Positions 25,724-38,267 of a stretch of DNA of 64,000 nt are shown here, piece by piece; within the stretch, counting starts at the first letter, position 1; every line of letters begins with the position of its first letter. Under the pieces are notes generated by a model. That model ran no database searches and was not told the origin of the DNA. It worked only from the letters and a program-made list of their open reading frames with translations. A program made the position numbers and the translations under genes. The stretch is taken from contig JAJTTP010000019.1 of the NCBI GenBank assembly GCA_023313575.1, positions 558,001-622,000 on the forward strand, given 5' to 3'. This DNA comes from Eutypella sp. D-1 (lineage: Eukaryota; Ascomycota; Sordariomycetes; Xylariales; Diatrypaceae).

Positions 25724-28269
25724 ATGCCACCAGAGGGGGAAGCAGGCTCGAGCACTGCGCCTCAGAGCGCCGGCAATAATTCCAGCGATTTTGTGAGTAT
25801 TTGACTATATATATAAGCGGTTCGATCAAGTCTGGTGCAGTCTCATTTACCCGAGACCGTCGCCTTAGCCTGTCCATATCCTTGTTCTACTCTTGCGAAT
25901 GGGTGCATGAAGAATCAGAATCGCCATTTCCAGATTGATAGTCCGGGATAGTTTGCTAACGATGGATTTGCCTCTTCTCAGGTTCGCAAATTATACAAGT
26001 GAATATTCCCGTTTCCGATCTAGTTCCTCGAAAATCGATAAATACTCGCGTCATGTGTCTCGAGATTTCTATCTTGTTATCTGTTCTAGTACAGAAATAC
26101 TGATCAGCTTGTCGCCAAACCATAGGATGCTGGAAGACCCTCAGTATAGTGAAGTAGTACGATGGGGTGACCAAGGTGACAGCTTTGTCGTCCTTGAAGT
26201 AAGTTCGCTCTGAATCAACTATTCATCCGATAACCCGAGGACCTTTCAGTGGTCTTACTATCCGACTATAAACCCTTGAGATCGTCTCTTGATTTACGTA
26301 TGCTGAGTTGTTGACTGACGCTGCTCCGTATTAGAACGAGAAATTCACCAAGACAATTCTCCCTAAGCACTTCAAACATAGCAACTTCGCCAGCTTCGTC
26401 CGTCAACTGAATAAATATGACTTTCATAAAGTCCGCCATAATGACGAAAGCGGCCAGTCACCATATGGACAATCGGTAATCACTCGCCTCGAATGATCGC
26501 GACGCGCGATTGACTTTGCAGGATTGTCTGTAGCTGACGTCACATATACAGGCATGGGAATTCAGGCACCCCGAGTTCCGTGCCGACAGGAAGGATAACC
26601 TTGACAATATTAGGAGGAAGGCGCCGGCACCGAGAAAACCCCAGGTCACTGATGATCAGCAGACCGCCGCCACGAACCAGCAGGTTATCGTGCTGGGCGA
26701 AACCCTCGCGGCTACCCAGCACCAGATCCAGCAGTTACAGGAACAGTACAACGAGATGATCAGGGCAAATGGGGTTTTGGCTGAGGAAATACTTCACCTT
26801 CAAAAGCTAGTCGGCACGCAGCACCGAGTCCAGAATGAGCTGATCAACCATTTGAGCAAGATCGAGCAGGATCGGAGGGAGAACCGAAATTCGAACTCGT
26901 CGAACCACTCAACCCCCGCCGGATATAATGCTAATGGCGGTGGAAACTACATGTCTGACGGCTCGCCAGAGACGGCCGCTGACTTGCGCCAAGTTCGGGA
27001 TCTTCTGAACAGCGTGTCCGTGGAGCACAGCGCGGACCATGACCTGAAGCGGATGTCGATTGCCTATGCACACCAGTCAGGTGCATCACCCGACTCGGCA
27101 ACCTCGTCCTCCATGATGGCCCCACCCGGGCCAAACGGTTTCAATAATCCGTACGTGCATGACCCGATGAATGATATGCGACACCTCGTCTACCCTGTCG
27201 GCCAAACGATCGGAATCGACCCTTTCGCGGCTGAGCACATGGGAAACATACCGTACAACAGGCCGGTACCGGAGCAAACCATGAACGCAGGCTCCGAAGT
27301 GAATCTGTCCTCTATGCATGCACAAACGCCGACGCCGGGTCCATCACAATCTGGCAGCGGTGTGTGGGGGATGAAGAAGCCCGTCATCCTCCTTGTAGAA
27401 GACGACAAGACTTGTTCTCGAATAGGATCGAAATTCTTGGCTCAGTATGAATGCGGGGTCGAGGTCGCGGTATGCTTATTTCATTTTTGGTCGCCTATTT
27501 CCCTTCCAAAATGCCCCTGCTAACATATCACAGCGCAATGGCGTCGAAGCCGTCGGCAAGGTTAATAGCAGACCCGACTATTATGATCTGATCTTCATGG
27601 ACATCATAATGCCACAGTTGGATGGCGTATCCGCAACAGCTATGATCCGACAAGTAAGGGAAATACCGATTATAGCAATGACGTCGAATATCAACCAGCA
27701 GGATCTCGATACCTATTACCACTGGGGTAAGTAGAGTATGTTATGTTCTTGCCGGTCACGCTAACCACTACTCAGGTATGCGAGACGTATTGGCCAAGCC
27801 CTTCACCAAAGAAGGGATGTTAGGGAAAGTCAGAAAACACCTTGCTGCTTACCTGCGGAACCCACCACCCGAGGCAATGTTGGATATGTTCCAAAACGGA
27901 GGCGGTAATCAACAACCGACACAGAGCCCATACCAGAATCAGGGGATGGGAATGCCGTTGTCGGCAACATCCTCCACAGGGGTGGGAAAATTCGACACAA
28001 CTCCCATACAGTCGCCAGCGACGAGCACATCTTGGAACTCGCCGAGTCAGGTGCCGCATGCCTCGCCGGTAATAGGCCAAGATCAGGGATATATGAACGC
28101 TGGGGGCGGCCCGCAGATGGGTATGAATACGGGAGGTAACCAAAAACCGCAGCAGCACCAGAACCACATGTCGGCAATGGGCGGGTCCTCCCATCAGCAC
28201 AGACTATCCGACGGCTTACCACCGGAGAAGCGGCAGCGTGTCTTCGGCCCCCAAGGCGGCTACCAATGA
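25724..28269 (+). CDS. SKN7: Skn7-type transcription factor: HSF DNA-binding domain plus response regulator receiver
   Basis: Seven exons (25724-25792, 25981-25997, 26126-26198, 26335-26475, 26552-27469, 27534-27726, 27776-28269) close to 634 residues; exon 2 is only 17 bases. The HSF-type domain spans about residues 23-125 and includes [29 protein letters not shown] and [12 protein letters not shown] coiled coil follows (about 145-195). The receiver domain starts near 375 with acidic-pocket residues in VEDD (384-385), phospho-acceptor D429 in FMDIIMP, and the conserved lysine K478 in LAKPF. The C-terminal 140 residues are Gln/Gly/Pro-rich. Skn7 proteins sit at the end of the osmotic/oxidative phosphorelay and act in the nucleus in stress responses and cell-wall control. 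The gene looks intact. The donor of intron 2 (GTGAAT) is weaker than its neighbours but needed for the HSF sequence. Confidence 0.95.
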
Positions 28270-31209
28270 TCGCCGCTTATGAATTCCCAAATGCACTGCC
28301 GTGTTTTCGCCTGCATTGTTTTGTATATAAACCGTCACCTTTTCCATGCTATGTCGGGGGTACCATTTCGAAAAACCATGTCATATATAGTCTGTGCTTC
28401 GGAGTGCCATTGGATTGTGGCAGAAGGACAATGGCCCACCCCTATTTCGCAATTCCGATGTGTTATGACCATCTAAAAGGGCGAGTTGTGTTCGTCGAGG
28501 GCGAAGAGGGAAATGCAAGCTAAGGCTAGGTCCTGGAATACCCATACAAAATGGGAGCCGCGTCTGATTTTTTGTATAAGTATTGTCAGTAGAGGAAGAT
28601 AATGATGCATTGGAAACGGCCGCAAGAGGATCATGCCTTTGGCTGGAGTAGGCTGGCGGATGAGAGACCACGGGAGGTGGAAGGGGTGATGGGATCAGAC
28701 GAGTCGATGATGCGTGTTGTATGTCTTCTATGAAGCGTCCTCCGCGGGGATCACGATGGTAAATCCACGGCTAATAGGAATACTGCATAGAGACACGATG
28801 GCCGACCTCCTCGACGGACAGGTTGCATGGATGGATCCGAACGAAATAGCGGGACCAGAGATGACGACCATTCGCATCCCGATAGTCCCCCATCATCATC
28901 CACCCGTACTCATTGGCGTTGCGTTTCGCTATTCCCCTTTTTTTTCTGATTCCCGCCAAGATGACAACCTTCAAGAGAGAGCAGGGGAAGAGAAAGAGCT
29001 GCGAGTTTTTTTCCCCTTCTTTTCATGTCCCGTCTCGTACTCTTTTTCATGAACTCACAAATGACACGAAGTGATGATGAGAAACCAAACCAGAATTCCA
29101 AGCTGTTTTCGTCCAATGAATGCCTCGTATTTCATCCTCTTCGTGCCGTCTTGGGTGCTCGCCCCCGCCGACAGACCGTTCAGATCGGCTCCGAGGGGTT
29201 TGGCGTGCTTCGTATGTGCCCGTGTGTGCATGTGACTTGTACCTGCCACGTGTCGGTGTCAGTGGATGGCTAGACGTCGGCATCGATATCTCTGCTGTCA
29301 TACACGCAGCTGAGATGCCCAGAAGGTTAGGCGTAGTACGTTGGTGTGGCGTCGTCGTCGATGTCTGGTCTCGCATACCGCTATCGTAGCCCAGTACCAC
29401 TCCCCTCCCCTTCATCTATACCCCCATATCCCGTGATATCATATGACTGTGCGTGTCCGGAACCGAAACGAGGGGCTGGGATCCCTAAGGAGCGAGGCGT
29501 CCTATTGTCGAGTATAGCGGTGGATCACGGTCATGGCCGGCGTCGAGGTAGCAGAATATGGTAGGATTGGGAAGTCTCGATGAGATGTTTGGGTGAGGAA
29601 GAAGGGAGGTTGGGAGAGTAATGGGAGGGAAAGGAAAGGAATGGAAGGAGAAGGAACTCCAGGAGGCAAAGCCAACCCCATACCGCCTCACCGGCTGACT
29701 AAGTAACAAACAGGCCATGCCTGGCCTTACGGACAGAAGTTCGTCACCTTGGCAGAGGGAAGGTTGCGGCGACACATGGCGCGCATGAGGAGCATGGTTA
29801 CTTAACCATGCCAGTGGTTTATGTGTAGGTAAGTGGGTGAGTTCTAGATAGGTAGGTAGGCATTGCGGACCAGACTACTGGTGTGCCAGGGCATGCCAAG
29901 TCGAGGGGATAGATGGATCTGTCTGTCTGTCTATCTAGATTGCGATGTGTAGGGGTGTGTGATGCATGTCTGGGGTGAGTTGGATGGGATAGAATAGGAT
30001 GGGAGGGTAGGGTATGAGTATGGGTATATCATATACACTTGGCCGGCGGCAGCAGCCCATGCCCAGCCTGGGGAAGAAGAAGCAGACAAACAACTAGTCA
30101 AACCAGGGGGGGTCTAGTGGCTTGATAATAAGTATGTACAACACCTAGCTTCGCACATGGTTCACAACGGCGGCGGGACGGGTAGATATGTATGTAGTGT
30201 AGTGTAGGAGAAAAGTCCGACCTTTGCTACCTACTTGGGTAAGTCATGGTTAGCGGGCCGGTTCTCTTATGTCCGTAGGATGGGGTGTGTGACCCTGTCT
30301 GCTGCTGCACCATCATCAGCACCAGGGCATCGATTCCGGGCTGGATTCCCGCCGATCTGGAGGTCTGGGCTGGGCTGGGCCGGGCCCTCCATCCCCTAAC
30401 CCTCGTGCTTTGCCCCAAGGTGTATATGCATGTATGCATGCATGGGGAGATGGATACGTAGTAGATTCGGGGTTACAGGTGGATTACACATACATATACA
30501 TATGTACGCACGCAAGAGGTACATGATCCCATTCTAACATGGGTGGGTTAGCGCGCTGCCCGCATCCCGGCATCAGATCATCGTTAGTCTAGGTCCCCAG
30601 AATTAAAGGGGGCAGGGGAGGGGTGGGAGGGAGCTCAGAGGCGGAATTCATAGTAGATCTAACACAAGTGTTATATAGGTATAGGGGGGATATATATCTG
30701 GCGTATCTTTATGTACTCGCTACTTGAGGTGAAAGGCGACCTAGGTGTGAAAACCCAACCTTATACATGCGTCTGAGTATCGGGATAGACATGGTACCTT
30801 ATTAATACCCTGTCGAAGCCCCCAACCCAGGTGTGCGTGCGCATTGGGCATGCGCGGTAGATGCTTGCTAATAATACGAACCCGTTAATGGGAATTCTCA
30901 GGATCGGATTCCCGTCGCTGATCTCGATCGACCCGCTAATGAGCTGACGGTGAGGAAGTGAAAGACTTGCGTTCGATTTCTGAAACAGAGTGGGTGAGAT
31001 GAGCAGACGCGAGTCTCCAAGACGCCTGCCCGAGAGGCGTGGGATGAGACGAGCTGGTGAAGGTTCCCCCGCCAGCTCTGGCAGATTGGTAATAGGTAGT
31101 GGGCAGGTAGGTAATAGAGGCTAGACTAAGTGAGAGGGTATATGTGCCATCCCGATATATAGCTGCATTTTTGCCTGCCACAATACTTCAGGAGTCCGGT
31201 ATCACGTTG

Positions 31210-31223
31210 CCCCCCCCCCCCCC
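31210..31223. repeat. C14 homopolymer
   Basis: Fourteen consecutive C. A second run of 14 C occurs at 631-644 and one of 11 at 34335-34345. Confidence 0.9.
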
Positions 31224-32294
31224 TGAGAAAAGGATGGAAGTGTAGTGAGGGAGAAACACTTTACATTATATGTCCCTGGTACTAGCCCAGATACAAGGCA
31301 GACCCAGGCATTACGCATACACACACCTGTAGAGATACGCCGCCAGACCAGCAGCCAGTGACTTTCAGGCGTCACTAACACCGAAGAAGGGGGGGCGGAA
31401 GGGGCGCGACAGCCGTACTACCCGTAGTAGCATATACATGTGAATAGATGGGTGACAGATATACTTCAGGGTTCATATGTGACTCGCGCTACGACTTCCA
31501 TGATATATGTAGATAGACTGGGGCCGTTCGCTGGTTATGCCGGGTCTAGGTCTGGAGCCGTGTAAGGGTCTGGCCCCGTCGCGGCGCGCCGAGCTAACTG
31601 TTACCCTGTCCCCAACCGGCGCAGCACATGGTACCCTTGAGATAGCTATTTATGTATGTATACTTATAAGAGTAAGTAGGTCCTGGGCCGTAGTTCCTCT
31701 ATCTCGCAAGCAGGTGGATAGACGGACTGACTAAGAGGCCATGTACTTGGCCGGTTGCCATGAAGAGGATATGTTCCCTCCTCCTAACAAGGACCAGACT
31801 TCTCTACGAATGTTGCCTCGGATGGAAAACGTGGAGAGATATAATTCTTGTCCCAGATACGCTACGTATCTAGCTACGAGGGAGGACATGGACATTCCTC
31901 CTTTCCTCCTCTCCCTGATTAAAGTACCTACACTACAGTACTCAGAACATGTACATGCCCTCCTTCCCGCCCTTTCGGTAATCATACCATACCATGGTGA
32001 CACGTGCGTGGGTAGCTTTTCCTGGCCTTTTAGCCTGGCCGCCGCAGGCATGTACATCATGTACAAGTAGTAACGTGTGCTGTAACTGGCCAGCCCGCCT
32101 GCTGGCCGTGGCATGGCGGGCGGAAGTTGGTTCGGGGGTCATTCTAACAACGCTATGCTTTGCGATATGTGAATACTAGGCCGTGAATACTACGTAATTG
32201 CCTCGAGAAAGGGCCGCCGCCTGTGTATCTTCCCCGCCATCCCGCCATCCCAGAGGGCCTTGAGGGCATGGCATGGCATGACATGATACGCGCG

Positions 32295-32317
32295 GGCTAG
32301 ACTAGCCCAGTCTAGCC
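32295..32317. repeat. Perfect 9-bp inverted repeat with 5-nt loop
   Basis: GGCTAGACT and its exact complement AGTCTAGCC flank AGCCC. It sits in gene-free sequence and has no T tract after it. Confidence 0.7.
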
Positions 32318-34578
32318 TTACCCACGGCCATGCTCTAACTACCCTAATTTCGAGGTTTCATGCATGTCAAGTGAATTAGTGAGGGGTGGGAACCCTGGAT
32401 AACCTACTAGATAGTATAACGCGGAATTGCACAGGCAACTAGGTATATACGTATATATGTGTGGGGGAACGGGTGGGATGGGATGTTCACGGGATGTGGA
32501 TAGCGAAGAATGGAATGGATGTGGGATGGCGGCATATGTACACGCGCGAGCGGTGAGCATGAAGGGGGACTGGCGGCTAGCTTTGCTATGTACATAAATA
32601 CAACAGGCAACAGTCATGTTGGCAACTAATTAATTACATTCATAGTACGGAGGGAGGATGACAGGATGGAAAGACACCGCGAGTAGAAGAAGATACGAGC
32701 AAAGCGTTCAAGCATGGCGGTTGGTTGGTTCGTTCGCAAGCCTCCCGTTTACATATCTACAAAGGTGTACAACTCCCCCTCCTTACCCGTCCGGCAAGTC
32801 TCGGATAGGGGAATTCCTAAACACTCGGAGCTGATCTCAAAGGAGTGTGTAATGAGGCTCTCCCTTTCTTTCCTCCTGTAATAAGACGGCCGTTATCGAA
32901 CAGTGAGACAAAAACAGGGCCAACCGGTTTGTGTGAAACGTGCTTGTCAGGCGTGGGTTTTTTTTTCTCCCTCTCTTTCTCTCCGGTACGTTTTGTGTCA
33001 CCTGTAAATGCGACTATGAACCATGTAGCCTCTTTGGCTCAGCGATGAGAACAGTACAAGGCCGGCCGCGCAGGGAAGCGGGAATGTAAAAGAAGCAAAA
33101 AGCAGAAGAAGGGGGAAAAACGAAGCGCACATCTTGTCCCAACTCGTCAATTCTCAAACCCCGGTCCGGTCGGGTCCACGGGGCGGGTCCAGGCTGCGGT
33201 CCAGAACTCGATGGACCGACCGCAGGTCGCGCGAGCACGCGGTCTTGGCGGTCCCGGTGCCCCCCAGACCCGAGAGCCTAGACCGTTCTTCTTTATGTGT
33301 TCTGTGGTCCCCCTCCCATCCCCAATTTTGTTCCTTCACACCGAACCACCGAATAGGTTCTCCTTCCTCCCCACCCCTTTTTCGAAACGCCGTACGCGCC
33401 GGACTCCCGGGCCTTTGCATTTTTTGGGGAGGCAACTTGGGGAGAGAGGAGTGGGGGTGTGTTTTCTCTATCCCGCTACATACTTACTGGTTTGCTCCGG
33501 TGTCGTATCAGATGAGATAATAGCACGACCTAGAGTAATTTACCAAAATACTATATTCCTCTCGGTGACCGAAAAATTAGGCGACGGGCGACCGAAAAAT
33601 GGACGGGTACTGAAGTCGCGGAAAGCCGATGCGCGAAATGACGAGATAAGGTGGTAAATTCCGCAATGTTCGCGACGCCGTGTCGAGACTCCGGCGATCT
33701 TCATTTACAGTAAGGCACTAGGTATAAGCTAAGGCTTGACTGAGGCGAGGCTATTCTATGTATGAGCTGATGTATGAATAGTCTGATAATCTTACAATAA
33801 CTCTTATAACCATGCCATCATTTATCATTTCATAATCGCGGCCGCTGCCTATTATTGAACGCGACAATTCCCCAAATGAAACCACTTTGTTTACTTGTCG
33901 CTTCCCTTTGCCGTTAGCTAGATATACATTATTAAGATGTCTACTACCTACTAACTAACTAGATACTTCGGATACTTCATACCGGGTTTCTTTCCCACCC
34001 CGACGCCTCATCCTGGGTTCAGGCGTGCTAATATGCGCGCGGGCATGCTGTGTGATGTGGCACCTACTACTACGTCGCCGTTGTGCGACGCACGCCGCGA
34101 GACCGTAACGAGAAACGCACGATCTCACCTCGTAGGGCTTGATCATAGTATACCCTAAGCTAGCAATGGGGAAAGGACAGCCGAGAAAACCGCTGTGGGC
34201 GTCGGGCCAGGCCCACGCCCGTTGAGGTTTGTTGCTTTTGTCGCTTTCGTAAATGCGCTTATTGTAACTAACTACTTATATCTTATCGTGGTACGAAAGC
34301 AAGGTTGGACGATGGGCCGATGGGTCGATGGTCGCCCCCCCCCCCATGCGGCTTAGTTGTGAGTGAGACAACTTCTTACTTTACTTACTACAGGCTTGCT
34401 GCTATGTCGTCTCCCGTGTAAGCTGAGCTGTAGATAGACACCTAGGAATGGCCATGGATATCGTGGGAACCCGATATCGTGCGCAGCCACGGATGAGATG
34501 GATAGCCTTGCACGCAAGCCAAGACGTGATATAATCTAGCGATGACCCAGCCAGCGGGTGTTTCCGCGACAATAATAG

Positions 34579-34605
34579 AAAAAAAAAAAAAACAAAAAAA
34601 AAAAA
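34579..34605. repeat. Interrupted poly-A tract
   Basis: Two A runs separated by a single C. No retroelement body or target-site duplication was noticed next to it. Confidence 0.85.
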
Positions 34606-35951
34606 CCTCCAGGCACGGCCAAGTAACGAAATGTTCTGGTTCCTTCGACCTATCCTCGATGTCGTCTTTTCTTTCCTCGTATAACTTCCCTGCCCGCTCC
34701 CGAATAATTACATATCGTCCTCATTCCTACAAGCGTTCGTCATTGCGCTAGTTCATATGCTCGCCAACCAGCGGGAAATATTGTAGCTGGACAACCTTGT
34801 GTTGCAAGATGTATGTGGTAGACTACGCCTGGAAGAAAAAAATAATCTCTGGCTTCCCCGGGAAGATTAGCTCTATCTCGGTGCTCAACGTAAAAAGTGG
34901 CTGAGTATGTTCGTAAACATGTTAACAGAAGCCACCGTCTCGTGCCCTTCATAAAGTCAATTACAGGCCGATGGGTACTCCTGGACCAACACAGGTTACA
35001 ATAGCACTCGCATAGTGATGGCACTCCTGGCGCAGACATACGACGGGCATGAAGATATAATTGAGAGTCGAGACAATTGAATTATCGAGATGTCGCGGCA
35101 GTTGTAGGGGAATCGTCCTACAATAATTCAAATTACACAGGAATTGCTTCTACCTAGAGCGAGCTTGCACTGAACATACTTGCAGAAAGGATGGAGATGT
35201 TGCCTGAGTTTATACTTGAGCTTGTCTTCGCCAGGATGGGTATTAGACTATAACACGAATATATCAGGGCATGGAGGTTATGTCCCGTTGGTCTGAACTA
35301 ATACAGCCGAACGGGATGATTTAAACCCCACCTTCAAAACAACCTTAATCAATGAGATGTGCTCATACTTACCTATGTTCGACCCAAAATCACCACATAC
35401 TCTCTACATGTAGTTGTTGAAAGAGTCTAGATATGGGAACTGGGTGAGAAGGGAGGTACAAGAAGAATGTATAGTGTGGCTAGTGCTGGTTGTTTGCTTC
35501 GTGGCTGGGATGCAGTGGCCGAGTGGCTGTTGAAGAGCTAGCTACGGGTCGAGGGCCCTGAATGCCAAGACTGCCCCTCCAACCCCACAATAACTTTCGC
35601 ATAACTTTCTACTCCGTAACTTGCTATTGAGTCATCCAGCCAATGCGACACTTACCAACCTAGAACTTATAATAGCAGGTACGGCAACTACAGCAGCTAT
35701 AGCAGCTACAACAGTTATCCTATATCCTATAGCGACCTTACAGCGCGCACTTTATATTACCTAGGTACTTCTTAACCTTTACAGCTTCACTCTTCACTCT
35801 CCAACAACAACAATTCTAGGCAGGGCTGCGCATGACTTCCAGAACGAGATAAACGCATCACATATCACAGATCACAGATCACAGACCACAGTCATACTGA
35901 AAATACTAAAAGCATCGCAATCGCAACTGCAACTGTCCTTGTATCGTCACT

Positions 35952-38267
35952 ATGCCGCCGAGGGCTGGTGGTCCCGGCAAGAAAGGCGGCAAAGGCGGTG
36001 GTGCTGACGAGAAAAGGGAAGATGTCTTGCAAGCTGTAGTCATCGCCGATTCCTTTCACTCGAGGTTTAATCCATTCGCAGTTGAGAAGCCAAGAGTAAG
36101 GAAGCTGCTGATATTGCCATGTCCAAATGTCCGAGATTTAGACACAAAGAATCTAACAGCTTCATCCTAGTGTCTCCTACCTCTCGCCAATACTCCTCTC
36201 ATCGAGTATACGTTAGAATACCTCGCCCTGAATGGGGTTCAGGAGGTTTATATCTATTGCGGTGCTCATCAGCAACAAGTCGAAGAATACATCCATATCT
36301 CACGATGGTCTCCAAGTCACAGAGCTTGTCCATTCTCCACCCTCGAATTCATCCGTGTTGCCGATGCCAGGTCGATAGGTGACTTCCTGCGAGACCTCGA
36401 CAAGCGGAACATCATGGAAGGTGATTTTATACTGGTCCATGGAGATGTCGTTGCCAACATCCCCCTCGAGGCTCCCCTGGCTGCCCACAGGGCTCGACGG
36501 GAGGCGAATCGAGATTCCTGCATGACCCTGGTTCTACGAGAAGCCGGTGAGGAGGAACACCATACCAAGAACAAGGGCATCACCCCAGTTTTCGTAATAG
36601 ACCCGAGAGCAAAGAGGTGTCTCCACTACGAAGAGATGCATCCGTTGCAGAGCGAATATTATTCCACACTCGACCCCGAAATATTAAAGAGTCCCGAAAT
36701 CGAGTTACGTACCGACCTGATCGATGCTCAGATCGATATATGTACCCCTGATGTATTGGCCCTATGGTCCGAGAGCTTCGACTACGAACTTCCCCGCGCC
36801 AATTTCCTGCACGGCGTGTTGAAAGACTGGGAGCTGAACGGCAAGATGATACATACTGAGATTGTTACCGACGGCTATAGCGCGAGAGCAAACAACTTTC
36901 AGATGTACGAAACTATCAGTCACGACATCCTGGCCGGTTGGGCATATCCCTTCCTCCCGGACTCGAACTTGATGAGAGATCAGAGCTATCAATCACGAGG
37001 GAACAACCGCTACGAGGAGGATGACGTGGTTATTGAAGAATACTCCACAGTCGCTAATGCTATGCTTGGGAAGGATACCCATGTCGGCTCAGGCAGTACC
37101 ATTGTCAACAGTGTCGTAGGTCGAAATTGCAAGATCGGCAGTAACGTCACGATATCTGATAGCTTTATCTGGGGTGACGCCGTAATCGGCGACGGAGTTG
37201 TCATACGCCACTCTATTCTCGCCGACTCTGTCGTTATCGGTAAAGGATCCGAAATCCAAGAGGGTGCTCTTTTATCCTTCGGTGTCAAGATCAGCGATCA
37301 GACTACCATCAAGGCCTCCACGCCGATCTCCTTGCGCTCTCATAACTCCAAACCGGTGTCAAATGACAACAGCTTAGTCGGGCCGGATGGAAAGGGTGCA
37401 CTGTTCCGGGATCCAGAAGACGACGAGACCGACGAGTACGACCCGGCGAGATTACAGAAATCCCTCATCTACTCCCTGGAGGAGTTCAGCCTCTCTGCGT
37501 CCTCGATCTCCACGCTGGACTCGGAGGACGACGACTCCGACTCCGACTCCGACAACGCCTCGCGGTCGGCCAGCCGCGAGGGCCGTCGCTCGCGACTCTC
37601 GTCCTTCGCCTCGGACGATTCGGGCGGGCAGAGCTTCGCGGGGTTCCACTCGGACGCCGTTCACGGCCTGCTAGACGTGCTGCGCGGCACCTCGGGCAGC
37701 TTCAACTCCGAGAAGCTCGAGTTCATGTCGCTCCGGCTCGCCAACAACGCGTCGGACGCGGCCATGCGGCGCGCGGTCGCGACAGCCTTCGTCCGTCGCG
37801 GCGTCGAGCTTATGACGCCCCCAGCGGCGGACTCCGATGGCGCCGCCGCGCCTCTCGACCCCGCCAAAGCCGCTAAGCACGTGCTGACGGCGCGCGAGGG
37901 CGCCGCCGCCTTCGTCGCCGAGGTCGGCGTCGGCGACACCGCTGACCGCGCCGAGCAGGTCGAGTTCGCGCTTGCGCTGCAGAAGGCGTGCGCCGCGTGC
38001 GCGCGCACCCCCGCCGCCGACCGCGCCCGCGTCGGCAACCTCCTCGCTGCCCTGCTGCAGCAGGCCTACGACCTCGACATCATCGAGGAGGAGGGCATTC
38101 TCGCCTGGTGGGCTGATCCCCGGGGCAAAGGGGGCAGTGGTGGTAGTGGTAGTGGTGGTGATGAAATGGCGGCTGTGCGCCAGAAGTGCCAGGCCCTCGT
38201 TGAATGGCTCCAGGAGGACGATGATGATGACGATGACGACGATAGCGAGGAGGAGGATGATGATTAG
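35952..38267 (+). CDS. GCD6: Translation initiation factor eIF2B, epsilon subunit
   Basis: Exons 35952-36095 and 36171-38267 flank a 75-bp intron (branch CTAAC) and give 746 residues. Residues about 25-250 form the nucleotidyl-transferase-like domain (LQAVVIADSF, CLLPLANTPLIEYTLEYL, LVHGDVVAN). Residues about 334-429 are hexapeptide repeats of a left-handed beta helix (VGSGSTIVNSVVG, IGSNVTISDS). After a Ser/Asp/Glu-rich linker, the C-terminal 180 residues make the W2 (eIF5C-like) helical domain with catalytic GDP-GTP exchange activity. The protein ends in an Asp/Glu run. The epsilon subunit is the catalytic part of the eIF2 guanine exchange factor in the cytoplasm and a target of general amino-acid control. 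Length is close to the yeast protein (712). Confidence 0.96.

Larger units (their letters stand above)
28270..35951. other. Gene-poor 7.7-kb stretch between SKN7 and eIF2B epsilon genes
   Basis: No gene could be supported. The sequence is dominated by low-complexity and simple repeats: TAGGTA/GTAGG runs, homopolymers (C14 at 31210-31223, C11 at 34335-34345, A-rich 34579-34605), TATG/CATG runs near 30425-30510 and a perfect hairpin at 32295-32317. Candidate frames up to 148 codons (33211-33657 plus) are Pro/Arg-rich and resemble no family. The last few hundred bases carry AGCAGCTA and ATCACAG short tandem repeats in the eIF2B epsilon leader. Confidence 0.5.

Noticed and set aside
33211..33657. 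148-codon plus-strand frame
   Set aside because: Pro/Arg/Phe-rich, no family resemblance, three competing frames in the same place.
34579..34605. Poly-A tract as the tail of a retroposed element
   Set aside because: No coding relic upstream and no flanking duplication.
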